A DNA stretch of 46,771 bases from Bacillota bacterium (GCA_023621995.1 JAMOAB010000073.1:1-46771); one strand, 5' to 3'; shown: positions 1-8,260, counted from the first letter of the stretch. Notes: generated by a model from the letters alone, not told the origin. A program made the numbers and translations.

Positions 1-396
1 GAGTATGAAGAGACTTATGGATTTAAGAACGATATAGCTAAGTTAATGAGTATTATTAGAGTAGAGAGTAAATTCAACCCTAACTGTACAAGCTATGCAG
101 GAGCAAAAGGCTTAATGCAGTTGATGGATGCCACAGGACAAGCCTATGCTAAAAAGTTAGGATTTAAAGAGTACAAGCCTTATGACCCAGAGCAAAATAT
201 TAGAGTAGCATGGTACTACTATAATGTAAACAAAGAAAAAATGGGGGAGGACAAGGCTATAGTAGCTTATAACCAAGGATATAGGAATTTAACTAAAGCA
301 GTACAAGTATCAAGGGGAAATCCAAGAAGTTATCTAAATAAAGTAAAAACCCACAATGATAGATATTCTACAAAGTTAAAGGAAGTTCTACCTTAA
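1..396 (+). CDS. lytic transglycosylase (SLT-type), 5' end outside window
   Basis: The frame is open from base 1, so this is the C-terminal part of a longer protein. Visible residues carry the soluble lytic transglycosylase core: RVESKFNP, whose Glu fits the catalytic acid, then AGAKGLMQLM, and later AYNQGY. The enzyme family cleaves the MurNAc-GlcNAc bond of peptidoglycan. Here it could be a virion-associated wall-opening enzyme or part of a larger tail protein; the missing N-terminus prevents a choice. The ATG at 46 lies inside the catalytic region and is not a credible start. The gene ends just before an extended -10 promoter. Confidence 0.8.
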   Translation, partial: EYEETYGFKNDIAKLMSIIRVESKFNPNCTSYAGAKGLMQLMDATGQAYAKKLGFKEYKPYDPEQNIRVAWYYYNVNKEKMGEDKAIVAYNQGYRNLTKAVQVSRGNPRSYLNKVKTHNDRYSTKLKEVLP

Positions 397-400
397 TTTA

Positions 401-420
401 ATTTGCTTACTTGTTATAAT
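401..420 (+). promoter_or_regulatory. extended -10 promoter upstream of dUTPase/reductase genes
   Basis: TGT-TATAAT lies at 412-420, and the same TGCTTACTTGTTATAAT string recurs at the promoter near 5321. No good -35 hexamer sits 17 bases upstream (about 392-397), as is common for TGn-TATAAT promoters. It would drive the HNH-dUTPase and reductase genes. Confidence 0.6.
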
Positions 421-487
421 AGTTGTTGAGTTAGTAAAGTTATACTATAATAATAAATACACAGGAAAATAAAGGGGGAAAATCAAA

Positions 488-1504
488 ATGAAATTAAAGG
501 AGTCACAAAATGAGGTATGGAAACCAATACCAGAGTATGAGGAGCATTACCTAGTAAGTAATTTAGGAAGAATTAAAAGTATAAAATTCGGCAAGGAAAA
601 AATCTTGAAAGGAAAAATAACGGGGGATTATGTAGAAATAGATTTAAGGAAGCCAGGTTACTTAGTTAGAACAGTCAGAGTTCACAGATTAGTAGCAGAA
701 CTATTTCTAGATAATCCAAATGAATACCCTGTAGTAAATCATAAAGATGGGGATAAACATAATAACATGGCAAGTAACCTAGAGTGGTGTGACTACTCTC
801 ATAACAACAGAGAAGCCTATAGACTTGGACTAAATAAAACTAGACCTATCATTCAAAAGGACATTGAAGGGAATATAATTAAAAGATGGGGCTCTGTAAA
901 AGAAGCTAGTGAAGCCTTAAATATAAGTGGCTCTAACATATCTAAATGTGCTAGAGGACAGGTAAACACAAGTGGGGGATATACATGGGAATATAGTTAC
1001 AGGGGATTTGAAAAAGTAAGTACAGAAGCAATTTTAGCTAACTTAACAAGAGTCAAAGAGGAAGGAAAGCCGAATGTCTTTGCATCTGATAGAGTGATAA
1101 TGCCACTTAGAGGGACTAAGCACTCTGCTGGATATGATATTTTCAGTCCAATTCCACAGGATATAGTAATCCCACCTAATAAGAAAGTACTTATTTGGTC
1201 TAATATTAAGGCTTACATGCAGGAAATGGAAGTCTTAGTGGCTGTAGTAAGAAGTTCAATGGGAATTAAATTAGACCTCACTTTAGCTAATACTTTAGGT
1301 ATTATTGATATGGATTACTATAATAATCCTAAGAATGAAGGAAATATAGGGATTTGTTTAAAGAATACAGGGGATAAAGATGTTATTATCAAATATGGGG
1401 ATGCTATTGGACAAGTGATTTTCCTTCCTTATTTAGTATCTGATAACTGTAATACAGACAATGACAGAGTTGGGGGAATAGGCTCAACTACTAAAACTAA
1501 TTAA
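488..1504 (+). CDS. HNH homing endonuclease fused to dUTPase
   Basis: Two unrelated proteins share one open frame. Residues 1-170 look like a homing endonuclease: a NUMOD4-like start (WKPIPEYEEHYLVSNLGRIK), an HNH core with VNHKDGDKHNNMASNLEW, and a NUMOD1-like DNA-binding segment (SVKEASEALNIS). Residues 172-338 are a trimeric dUTPase, which hydrolyses dUTP to dUMP and PPi. All five motifs are visible: SAGYDIFSP, RSSMGIK, GIIDMDYYNN, GDAIGQVIF and RVGGIGSTT. The dUTPase begins RGFEKVS, which resembles the normal N-terminus of clostridial dUTPases, so the endonuclease seems joined exactly at the former start codon. No internal start with a ribosome site is visible. Start chosen for AAAGGGGGA about 9 bases upstream. 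The reductase gene follows after 15 bases. Confidence 0.85.
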   Translation: MKLKESQNEVWKPIPEYEEHYLVSNLGRIKSIKFGKEKILKGKITGDYVEIDLRKPGYLVRTVRVHRLVAELFLDNPNEYPVVNHKDGDKHNNMASNLEWCDYSHNNREAYRLGLNKTRPIIQKDIEGNIIKRWGSVKEASEALNISGSNISKCARGQVNTSGGYTWEYSYRGFEKVSTEAILANLTRVKEEGKPNVFASDRVIMPLRGTKHSAGYDIFSPIPQDIVIPPNKKVLIWSNIKAYMQEMEVLVAVVRSSMGIKLDLTLANTLGIIDMDYYNNPKNEGNIGICLKNTGDKDVIIKYGDAIGQVIFLPYLVSDNCNTDNDRVGGIGSTTKTN

Positions 1505-1519
1505 GGGGGAATATAGAGC

Positions 1520-4501
1520 ATGTTAGCAAAGTATAAGAACAGGTTATTATCAAAAGAATTTTTAAGTAACTATCCAGACTTCCCAGAACATATGACAGAG
1601 ATAGGGAAATTTGTATACTTGAGAACTTACTCAAGATGGCTTCCAGAAGAGCAGAGAAGAGAGACATGGAAGGAAACTTGTACTAGAGCAGTTGAGTATA
1701 ACTGTTCTTTAGCAAAAACTTCAAGACAAGAAGCAGAGGAGTTATTTGATGCTATGTTTAATCTAAAACAAGCATTAAGTGGAAGAACTTTATGGGTAGG
1801 AGGAACGGAAGTAGCAGAGAAGTATCCTCTATCAAACTTTAATTGCTTTAGAAGGGACACCGAGTTTCTAACTAAGGAAGGGATAAAAACTTTTTATGAT
1901 TTTGAGGATGGAGACATAGTAGAAGTTTTGAATGGAAACGGAGCTTGGAGTCCGTCAGTAGTTAGAAATTATGGAAAGCAAAAACTATTAAAATTAGTAG
2001 TTCAAAGACAAGGAACTAAATACACAGAGGATATATATGTTACAGGTAATCATATATGGTTTGTAAAAAAAGGAAATGAAAAGAGATATGTAGAAGTAAC
2101 TACTAGTAATTTAAAACCTGGTGATAAATTAAGAAGAAAAGTTAGATACGAGAATACTAATCTAAATATGTGCAACATAGGGATACAACATGGTATAGTA
2201 TTTGGAGATGGAACTTTTGATAAGAAAAAGGGACATTGTAGAGTATCTCTAATAGGGAAAAAACAAGATTACATTAAGTATTTTAATAATGCACCTACAA
2301 CTACAGAAGGGCATAGGGACTCAATTTTAGTTTATGGATTACCATATTACTTTAAGGATTTACCTCCAATAAATGCGAATGTTGAGTATATAAAAGGATT
2401 TATATATGGACTATTATTAACAGATGGTAGATTGGGGAGTAGCGTTAGACTAGGGCAGAAGAATTTAGAAGTAGTAAAACATTTACAGAGTATGTGTGAG
2501 ATTATAGGATTGACAACATCTAAGATAGTGGAAGTAAGTAGAACTAACAATAACTTTGGGGACTATGAAAATACCTATGAGTTTACTATTCATAAGGAAA
2601 CTTTAAGAAAACATGGTATGCTTGTAAGTAAAGCAGAAGAAAGAGAGTGGATAGTAAAAGAAGTATTAGAAACGGATTTATTAGAGGATGTATGGTGTGT
2701 AGAAGAGCCTAAAACTAACTCATTCACATTAAGAGGGGGAATACACACTCATAATTGTGCTTTCACTGTAATGGATAGTATAGAAGCAATAAGAGACCTA
2801 TTCTACTTACTAATGGTAGGAACAGGAGTGGGATTTAGGATACTAAAAGAAGATGTAGATAAATTTCCTAGAGTAAAGCAGAATGTAAAATTAACTCATA
2901 AAGAGTATGTTCCAAAACCTAAGATGCTTAGAGATGAATTATCATCACTAGAGTTCTCTGGAAATTCCCCTAAAGCTACTATTAGAATAGGGGACTCAAA
3001 AGAAGGATGGGTACAAGGGATAACTCATTATTTTGAAGTAATGACAAACCCTCTAATAAGAGTTGATGAGATTGAAATAGATTATGACTCTGTAAGACCA
3101 AAAGGAGAGAGACTTAAGACATTTGGAGGGACAGCCAGTGGATATGAGAGCTTACGAACTATGTTCCAGAAGATACACAATGTAATTACTACAGATATGT
3201 ATGCACCTAAACCAGAGAATGGGAAGTTAAGACCTATTCACCTTTTAGATATTTGTAATATCATAGGGGAGAATGTAGTAGTTGGAGGAGTTCGTAGAAC
3301 TAGTGAGATAGCTCTTTTAGATGAGGATGATATAGAGTCTATAGAAGCTAAATTAAATTTAACTCCAGAGAAATATCATAGGTTTATGAGTAATAATAGT
3401 ATTTACTATACTAAGAAACCTACAAGAGAGAAATTAGCATGGCAGTTCCAAGTACTAAAAGAAACAGGAGAGCCCGGTTTTGTAAATGCAGTAGAGGGTA
3501 AGAGAAGAAACCCTAATTTCAATGGAATTAATCCATGTGCAGAAGTACTTCTTGACAAAAACCAGACTTGTAATTTAACTACGGTTAATGTATTAGCATT
3601 TGTTTATTATAAAGATGGAAAAGCCCATTTAGACTTAGAAGGACTATTGCAAGCTCAAAGAAGGAGTGCAAGAGCTGGATTAAGAATGACAGAAGTAAAA
3701 TTAGAGCTCCCTAATTGGAATTACAAGCAGAAGAGAGATAGATTATTAGGTTGCTCAGTAACAGGCTTTAAAGATGCTATGGAAGCTCTAGGATACACTA
3801 AAGAGCAAGAGCAGGAGCTTGAGAGACTACTAAGAGATACAGCTAGAGAAGAAGCTAATAAGTATGCTGATGAATTAGGAATTAATAGACCTTTATTAGT
3901 TACAGCAGTTAAACCAGAAGGTACATTGTCTCAAGTATTTGGAGGAGTTAGTTCTGGATTACACCATGCTCACAGTCCATACTACATTAGAAGAATTAGA
4001 ATTAATGCCCATGACCCACTTTGTAAGACACTAGAAGCTAGTGGATGGGAGTTAAAGAATGAAGTAGGACAGGGAGAAGAATTTGGGACTCCAGTAATGA
4101 CTAAAGTAGTTGAATTTCCAATGTCCAGTCCAGCTAAGAGGACTAAGTATCAAGTATCTGCATTGGAGCAACTAGAGACCTACTACAGCTTCCAAGAGCA
4201 CTATACAGAGCATAATAGCTCCAATACCATTAGTGTAAAGAATGATGAGTGGGAAGATGTAGAACAGTATATTTGGGATAATTGGGACAGGACGTTAGCA
4301 GTATCATTCTTGAGTCTTACAGACCATATTTATCCATTAGCTCCTTACGAAGCTATTGATAAGGAAGAATATGAGCAAAGACTGGCTAATATGAAACCTA
4401 TTAATACAGAATTACTAAGACTCTTTGAAGTGGGCAATAGCGATGAAGCTGATTTAGGGGATAATGATGAGTGTGCTAGTGGAGTTTGTCCTATTAGATA
4501 A
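1520..4501 (+). CDS. adenosylcobalamin-dependent ribonucleotide reductase (class II) with intein
   Basis: Reduces ribonucleotides to deoxyribonucleotides for phage DNA synthesis. Removing the intein (residues 109-412) leaves 689 residues, close to monomeric RtpR/NrdJ reductases (about 740). Seen in the extein: NPCAEVLL then TCNLTTVN, whose cysteines are 11 apart as in the radical and redox pair C408/C419 of the Lactobacillus enzyme; VKPEGTLSQVFGG near the substrate phosphate site; and a C-terminal CASGVC for re-reduction. The cysteine directly after the intein (C413, context N-CAFTVMD) fits the other redox cysteine (C119 equivalent). A class II enzyme needs coenzyme B12 and no oxygen, fitting an anaerobic host. 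Ribosome site AAGGGGGA; terminator directly after the gene. Confidence 0.9.
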   Translation: MLAKYKNRLLSKEFLSNYPDFPEHMTEIGKFVYLRTYSRWLPEEQRRETWKETCTRAVEYNCSLAKTSRQEAEELFDAMFNLKQALSGRTLWVGGTEVAEKYPLSNFNCFRRDTEFLTKEGIKTFYDFEDGDIVEVLNGNGAWSPSVVRNYGKQKLLKLVVQRQGTKYTEDIYVTGNHIWFVKKGNEKRYVEVTTSNLKPGDKLRRKVRYENTNLNMCNIGIQHGIVFGDGTFDKKKGHCRVSLIGKKQDYIKYFNNAPTTTEGHRDSILVYGLPYYFKDLPPINANVEYIKGFIYGLLLTDGRLGSSVRLGQKNLEVVKHLQSMCEIIGLTTSKIVEVSRTNNNFGDYENTYEFTIHKETLRKHGMLVSKAEEREWIVKEVLETDLLEDVWCVEEPKTNSFTLRGGIHTHNCAFTVMDSIEAIRDLFYLLMVGTGVGFRILKEDVDKFPRVKQNVKLTHKEYVPKPKMLRDELSSLEFSGNSPKATIRIGDSKEGWVQGITHYFEVMTNPLIRVDEIEIDYDSVRPKGERLKTFGGTASGYESLRTMFQKIHNVITTDMYAPKPENGKLRPIHLLDICNIIGENVVVGGVRRTSEIALLDEDDIESIEAKLNLTPEKYHRFMSNNSIYYTKKPTREKLAWQFQVLKETGEPGFVNAVEGKRRNPNFNGINPCAEVLLDKNQTCNLTTVNVLAFVYYKDGKAHLDLEGLLQAQRRSARAGLRMTEVKLELPNWNYKQKRDRLLGCSVTGFKDAMEALGYTKEQEQELERLLRDTAREEANKYADELGINRPLLVTAVKPEGTLSQVFGGVSSGLHHAHSPYYIRRIRINAHDPLCKTLEASGWELKNEVGQGEEFGTPVMTKVVEFPMSSPAKRTKYQVSALEQLETYYSFQEHYTEHNSSNTISVKNDEWEDVEQYIWDNWDRTLAVSFLSLTDHIYPLAPYEAIDKEEYEQRLANMKPINTELLRLFEVGNSDEADLGDNDECASGVCPIR
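1844..2755 (+). mobile_element. intein with LAGLIDADG endonuclease in the reductase gene
   Basis: 304 codons. It begins with Cys (CFRRDTEFLTKEG, splicing block A) and ends IHTHN followed by Cys, a canonical C-terminal junction. VTGNHIWF fits block B. GIVFGDGTF and GLLLTDGRL are the two LAGLIDADG helices, so this is a full intein able to home at DNA level. Splicing would give SNFN-CAFTVMD, restoring the reductase next to an essential cysteine. Confidence 0.92.
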
Positions 4502-4508
4502 CAACTAT

Positions 4509-4530
4509 GGGGAGGTTATCCTCTCCTTTT
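4509..4530 (+). terminator. rho-independent terminator after reductase gene
   Basis: Seven-base stem GGGGAGG (4509-4515) with CCTCTCC (4520-4526), one G-U pair, loop TTAT, then TTTT. Confidence 0.7.
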
Positions 4531-4568
4531 ATTATGATGATGTGGACTTTAAATAAAGGAGAGATGAT

Positions 4569-4715
4569 ATGTTAAAATTCCTAAAGAGATTAAAATGTAA
4601 GCACGATTATAGAGTTATAGAAGTAATATACGGAGATAGGATTAATTATTTAGGGGCTAGGAATATACAAAGATGCACTAAATGTGGTAAGGAGATTTTA
4701 GGAGGAAAATTATAA
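4569..4715 (+). CDS. small zinc-ribbon-like protein, 48 aa
   Basis: Short frame starting MLKFLKRLKCKHDY and ending RCTKCGKEILGGKL, preceded by AAAGGAGAG at a suitable distance. One cysteine and a histidine near the N-terminus (CKH) and a CTKCGK pair about 30 residues later could bind one metal ion. Small proteins of this kind are common in phages of Firmicutes and their role is unknown. It lies between the reductase terminator and the kinase gene, whose ribosome site directly follows the stop codon, suggesting joint translation. Confidence 0.65.
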   Translation: MLKFLKRLKCKHDYRVIEVIYGDRINYLGARNIQRCTKCGKEILGGKL

Positions 4716-4727
4716 GGGGGAAATAAG

Positions 4728-5306
4728 ATGAAGAATAAAGTTATAATTATTGAAGGAGCACAGGGAGTAGGTAAGGGAACAATAACTAATATACTTAGGG
4801 AACAGATGCCTTATACAAACCTACTAAGACTATCTGGAACTAGTGATAAGACAGCAGAAGGAAAGAATAAAGTATACAACATTAGGGTAGCAGAATTAGA
4901 TATGATAAGAAATAGTAGATTTTGTGATATAAACTTTATATTAGATAGAAGCTATTTATCGGAAGTAGTATATTGTAAAATTGGCTATAAAGATTATACA
5001 TTTGAAGAAGAGAGCCTTAATCTTAATAACTTCTTAAATGAATTGACTAATTATTATGATGTCTATGTAATAGTACTTACAGCTACTCCAGAGGAGTTTG
5101 AGAAAAGGTTAAAAAGAGACAAGCCAGAGTTCTTAAATTTAAAGTTCAATCCGGATAGTAGTATTAGACAGCAGAAAGCATATTTAGAAGAGATGCGTAA
5201 CTTAAAGAGAACTTACCCTGCAATTAATTGTTATGAAGTTCCTACTAGTGGTAGAGACCCTTATGATATAGCTTATGATATATTAAGTGTAGTGAGGAGA
5301 GATTAA
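4728..5306 (+). CDS. deoxynucleoside/thymidylate kinase-like P-loop protein
   Basis: 192 residues. A Walker A loop GAQGVGKGT is at residues 10-18 after a short beta strand (VIIIE). ILDRSYLSEVVY about 60 residues further fits the DR(S/Y) motif of the thymidylate kinase and deoxynucleoside kinase superfamily. EEFEKRLKRDKPEF resembles their lid region with basic residues. The enzyme would phosphorylate a nucleoside or nucleoside monophosphate, consistent with neighbours making dNTPs (reductase, dUTPase, deoxyribosyltransferase). The exact substrate cannot be read from the sequence. Ribosome site AAGGGGGAA precedes the ATG. Confidence 0.72.
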   Translation: MKNKVIIIEGAQGVGKGTITNILREQMPYTNLLRLSGTSDKTAEGKNKVYNIRVAELDMIRNSRFCDINFILDRSYLSEVVYCKIGYKDYTFEEESLNLNNFLNELTNYYDVYVIVLTATPEEFEKRLKRDKPEFLNLKFNPDSSIRQQKAYLEEMRNLKRTYPAINCYEVPTSGRDPYDIAYDILSVVRRD

Positions 5307-5308
5307 AG

Positions 5309-5337
5309 TTGACAAACATATGCTTACTTGTTATAAT
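5309..5337 (+). promoter_or_regulatory. consensus sigma-A promoter
   Basis: TTGACA (5309-5314), 17-base spacer, TATAAT (5332-5337) with an extended TGT. The -10 lies in the near-palindrome CTTGTTATAATAAG, which could also bind a regulator. It drives the cluster from 5367. Confidence 0.85.
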
Positions 5338-5366
5338 AAGTATACCTAATTTAAGGAGGGAAAATA

Positions 5367-5729
5367 ATGTATATTGAAAACGAGCCTAAAGTAGAAGAGA
5401 TAATCTATGAGGACACAGTAATAAACTTCTGTCCTATAGGGAAGAGTCTCTACAGAAACAATTTAACTATCATAATTCATCCAGACAAGATTCTTCCAGA
5501 TTATATTGAGGTGCATAAAGAAATAAGAGAACTTGAAGGTAAAAGCCTTATTATTGAAGAAGTAGTAGATTTAGTATTAGATATTATAAAGAGATATAAT
5601 CCTCATAGAGCTAAAGTAACAACTATTGTAGATGATGCTAACCACCCTAAAGTAACTATTTCAAAGACATATGTAAGACCAGAAGAAATAACTTTAAAGG
5701 GGTGTAATTGTGAAAAAGAAAGCTGTTAA
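5367..5729 (+). CDS. unassigned protein, possibly tunnelling-fold (QueF-like)
   Basis: 120 residues. The order of segments, FCPIGKS, a strand, HPDKILPDYIEV, GKSLIIEEVVDLVLDIIK (a helix) and two strands (AKVTTIV, PKVTISKTYV), recalls the T-fold of QueF-type nitrile reductases, where CP and ESKSL motifs are key. The match is loose and the usual QueF glycine/arginine motif (RGG) is missing. It ends with a cysteine-rich tail (GCNCEKESC). First gene after a consensus promoter; the next gene starts inside its 3' end. A role in deazaguanine or pterin chemistry is only a guess. Confidence 0.45.
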   Translation: MYIENEPKVEEIIYEDTVINFCPIGKSLYRNNLTIIIHPDKILPDYIEVHKEIRELEGKSLIIEEVVDLVLDIIKRYNPHRAKVTTIVDDANHPKVTISKTYVRPEEITLKGCNCEKESC

Positions 5730-6198
5730 AGCTCCTTCTAAACCTAAGAAGCAGAAGATACAAGTTAAGGAAGCTGATGGAAAAGTTAAAGTGATAGGGG
5801 AATATGACCCTAACACAAAGATTTTCACTTGTAAGAGAAGAAGAAGTGAACACTTAATGAGGAAATGGATGGCGTGGGGATTAGATGCAAAGGCTGTAGA
5901 CTTCTTATCCAAAGAACGTGCTATAGTACATTTAAAAGATACAGAAAGTAAATGGGAATATAAGTGTGAAGCCATAGACTTTAAGATAAAAGGAAAACTG
6001 GAAGAGTTCCACCAACACAGACCTCAATACTTCTTACCTTTAGAGGAGTGGGAAGTAGTTAAAGCAAAGAATAGAAGTATGGTAATAGAGTGTTTAGAGA
6101 AAGACTGCAAACATAACTTTGGAAACCAATGTATGAGAGGAGTCATTAGGCTGGGAGAAAAGGGGGAATGTGTGAGCTATGAAGAGAAATTTGAATAA
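5710..6198 (+). CDS. basic protein with C-terminal Cys motif, function unknown
   Basis: Starts at GTG 5710, 20 bases inside the previous gene, with an AAAGGGG site upstream. The N-terminus is very basic (KKKAVKAPSKPKKQK), suggesting nucleic-acid contact or disorder. The C-terminus has CLEKDCKHNFGNQC then a fourth cysteine (GECVSYEE), a spacing like the small DUF1540-type metal-binding motifs. Overlap with the genes before and after (ligase start at 6179) indicates translational coupling. I do not recognise the central part. Confidence 0.55.
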   Translation: MKKKAVKAPSKPKKQKIQVKEADGKVKVIGEYDPNTKIFTCKRRRSEHLMRKWMAWGLDAKAVDFLSKERAIVHLKDTESKWEYKCEAIDFKIKGKLEEFHQHRPQYFLPLEEWEVVKAKNRSMVIECLEKDCKHNFGNQCMRGVIRLGEKGECVSYEEKFE

Positions 6199-7417
6199 TA
6201 TTATAGTAGATAATGGGAGAATCATAGATAAAGATACTGGGGAAATATTAGGAGTAACATCCCCTAAATTCTCCAACTGGGATTATGTTAAGTACCTAGA
6301 GGAGTTTAATACAACTAAGGAAGTAAGATTTTTAGAGCCAATGACAGCTCAAGAACTTGATGATGACAAGCTCCAGAAGCATTTAGCAGAGAATAAGGTA
6401 GTAGGGGAGCAAAAATTTGATGGACATAGGGGATTAGTATTTATAACATCTAAAGGAAATAGGATATTTAGTAGAAGAGTCAGTAAACAAACAGGATGGT
6501 ATGCAGAGAATACAGACTGTATGCCACATATTAGAGACATAGTAGTTCCAGAGGATTTGTATGGAACTGTAATTGATGGAGAGATATTATTACCTATAGA
6601 GAATTGTTCGTGTAGACAAGTACAGAGTGTAACTGGAGCTCTCCCAGAGACAGCTATTAAGTATCAATTAGAGAATGGATTTGCTTATTTAAGTGCCTTT
6701 GACATCTTATACTATAAAGGGATTAATATTCAAAAGATGCCTTTATGGAAGAGGAAAGTATACCTATGGGAAGTGCTTCTAAAGATTAAATCAGACTTTA
6801 TTAGTATGTGTACTTTATACTGTAATCAAGAGACTATGGACTACTTAAAGTTTAAGTGGAAAGAGTACGGAGCAGACCAAGAGCTAATTGATAGTCTAGT
6901 ATTAGTACATGACTTTGAACAGCAGTTTAGAGAGTTCCTAAAGGAAAGTAAAGAAGGACTAATAATCAAGGACATTGAGGGGATATATGAGCAGAAGAGA
7001 AGTAAAGCATTTGTTAAGATGAAAGCTCATAAGACCTATGATGTAGTTATTATGGGATATGAAGAGCCTACTAGAGAGTACACAGGTAAGGAATTAGACA
7101 CATGGGAATATTTTGACTATGATGGAACTCCTGTAACCAAGTATTATTACAATAACTGGATAGGGGCAGTAATCTTTGGGGTATGGAAAGATGGAAAGCT
7201 TATAGAAGTAGGAAGAACTTCTGGAATGGATGAAGAGACTAGACAGCTTCTGTCAGAGAATAGAGAAGAGTATCTAGGGCAAGTAATAGAAGTAGAAGCA
7301 CAAGGAATAATTAATAAGGATACTGGAAGCCTACAGCATCCTAGGTTTATATGTATGAGACCAGATAAATCAAGTGAGATGTGTACCTTTGAAGCTCACA
7401 TAAGGGAGGAAAAATAA
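6179..7417 (+). CDS. ATP-dependent DNA ligase
   Basis: 412 residues with the nucleotidyltransferase motifs of ATP-dependent ligases: GEQKFDGHRG with the AMP-accepting lysine at residue 79, SRRVS (motif Ia-like), VIDGEILLP, EGLIIKDIEG and FVKMKAHKTYD. The C-terminal part (about 290 onward) should be the OB-fold domain. It seals nicks using ATP, likely in phage replication. The start at 6179 overlaps the previous gene by 20 bases and follows AAAAGGGGGAA. The stop overlaps the next start (TAATG). An RNA ligase is less likely given the overall motif spacing but is not excluded. Confidence 0.85.
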   Translation: MKRNLNNIIVDNGRIIDKDTGEILGVTSPKFSNWDYVKYLEEFNTTKEVRFLEPMTAQELDDDKLQKHLAENKVVGEQKFDGHRGLVFITSKGNRIFSRRVSKQTGWYAENTDCMPHIRDIVVPEDLYGTVIDGEILLPIENCSCRQVQSVTGALPETAIKYQLENGFAYLSAFDILYYKGINIQKMPLWKRKVYLWEVLLKIKSDFISMCTLYCNQETMDYLKFKWKEYGADQELIDSLVLVHDFEQQFREFLKESKEGLIIKDIEGIYEQKRSKAFVKMKAHKTYDVVIMGYEEPTREYTGKELDTWEYFDYDGTPVTKYYYNNWIGAVIFGVWKDGKLIEVGRTSGMDEETRQLLSENREEYLGQVIEVEAQGIINKDTGSLQHPRFICMRPDKSSEMCTFEAHIREEK

Positions 7418-7716
7418 TGACAACAGAATTGTGGTTAAAGAGTGGAGAAGCATTACAGTTCTTTGGAGGAATATTTATGATAGTAACATATATACCTCAA
7501 ATAAGGATGTTACTGAAAACAAAATCAGCAGAAAATCAAAGTAAGTCATTCTGGATATTACTAATAGTATCCTTAAGTACTTTCACTTACAATGCAGTTT
7601 TATTGTACATCTTTAAAGGAGTGCTGTCAGTACTAGTTACTCAAGCATTAAACTTAATTTTAGCATTAATCATATTAGCATTACTAATTAAGTATTCTAA
7701 GAAGGGGAGAAAATAA
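7417..7716 (+). CDS. PQ-loop (SemiSWEET-like) membrane protein
   Basis: 99 residues with three hydrophobic segments (about 12-30, 43-62, 66-92). The first two flank MIVTYIPQIRMLLKTKS, containing the proline-glutamine PQ motif, and SAENQSKSFW follows as in single-repeat SemiSWEET/MtN3 proteins. Those dimerise to move sugars or similar small molecules across the membrane. The gene is coupled to the ligase by TAATG and is followed 2 bases later by a nucleoside deoxyribosyltransferase, so a nucleoside or sugar substrate is conceivable but unproven. Rare cargo for a phage. Confidence 0.72.
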   Translation: MTTELWLKSGEALQFFGGIFMIVTYIPQIRMLLKTKSAENQSKSFWILLIVSLSTFTYNAVLLYIFKGVLSVLVTQALNLILALIILALLIKYSKKGRK

Positions 7717-7717
7717 T

Positions 7718-8212
7718 ATGAAAGCATATTTAGCAACTAACTTTTTTGACTTATTTGGATTTGAGGGAACAGCAAAGATAGCAGAGAGGATACGAGAAGC
7801 ATTTCCTCAATTAGAGTTATATGTTCCCCAAGAGAACAAGGAAATTAATGACAAGAAGAATAATGATGACATCATAACAGATATAGCTATCTATAAAGCA
7901 GATGCTAGGGAGTTATTATCTAGCCAGATTTTAATAGCTTATTTAGATGGAGTGGAGATAGACGCAGGAGTAGCAGGAGAAATAGGAATGTTTGTAGGCT
8001 CATTAGAGACTCTTAAGGCTTTAGGAATTAGACATACGCCTAAGATAGTAATAGGACTTTATACAGACATGAGACAACATGGAACTGGAGATAACCATAT
8101 GTATAGGAACTTATTCATAAAGGGAGCTATAAATGAGTGGGGATGTGTAGTAGAGACTGTAGATGAAGTAATAAAGTTAATGGATGACTTTATAACTAAT
8201 TATCCAGTATAG
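7718..8212 (+). CDS. nucleoside 2-deoxyribosyltransferase-like protein
   Basis: 164 residues. It starts MKAYLATNFFD, typical of the Rossmann-like deoxyribosyltransferase family. IAYLDGVEIDAGVAGEIGM matches the family motif in which D and E act in base and sugar binding. DNHMYRNLFIKGAI is a typical C-terminal element. The family exchanges bases between deoxyribonucleosides, or hydrolyses nucleotides in relatives. With the reductase, kinase and dUTPase genes upstream it fits deoxynucleotide salvage. Ribosome site AAGGGGAG before the ATG. Last gene before the terminator-promoter unit leading to the head genes. Confidence 0.8.
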   Translation: MKAYLATNFFDLFGFEGTAKIAERIREAFPQLELYVPQENKEINDKKNNDDIITDIAIYKADARELLSSQILIAYLDGVEIDAGVAGEIGMFVGSLETLKALGIRHTPKIVIGLYTDMRQHGTGDNHMYRNLFIKGAINEWGCVVETVDEVIKLMDDFITNYPV

Positions 8213-8231
8213 AGAGATTGTCAAGACCCTC

Positions 8232-8260
8232 TTTAAATATTTTATAATTAATGGTACAAT
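8232..8260 (+). promoter_or_regulatory. promoter of the packaging/head operon, overlapping a terminator
   Basis: TGG-TACAAT extended -10 at 8252-8260 with TTTAAA at 8232-8237, 17 bases apart. An alternative is TTGTCA (8218) with TATAAT (8243). The region resembles 15346-15386 (GTCAAG, TTTAAA, TTTTATA, TACAAT in the same order), suggesting a shared class of promoter. Confidence 0.55.

Noticed and set aside
488-1504. HNH part as an intein or group I intron in the dUTPase
   Set aside because: No Hint blocks, no terminal Asn plus nucleophile, and nothing of the dUTPase upstream of the HNH domain.
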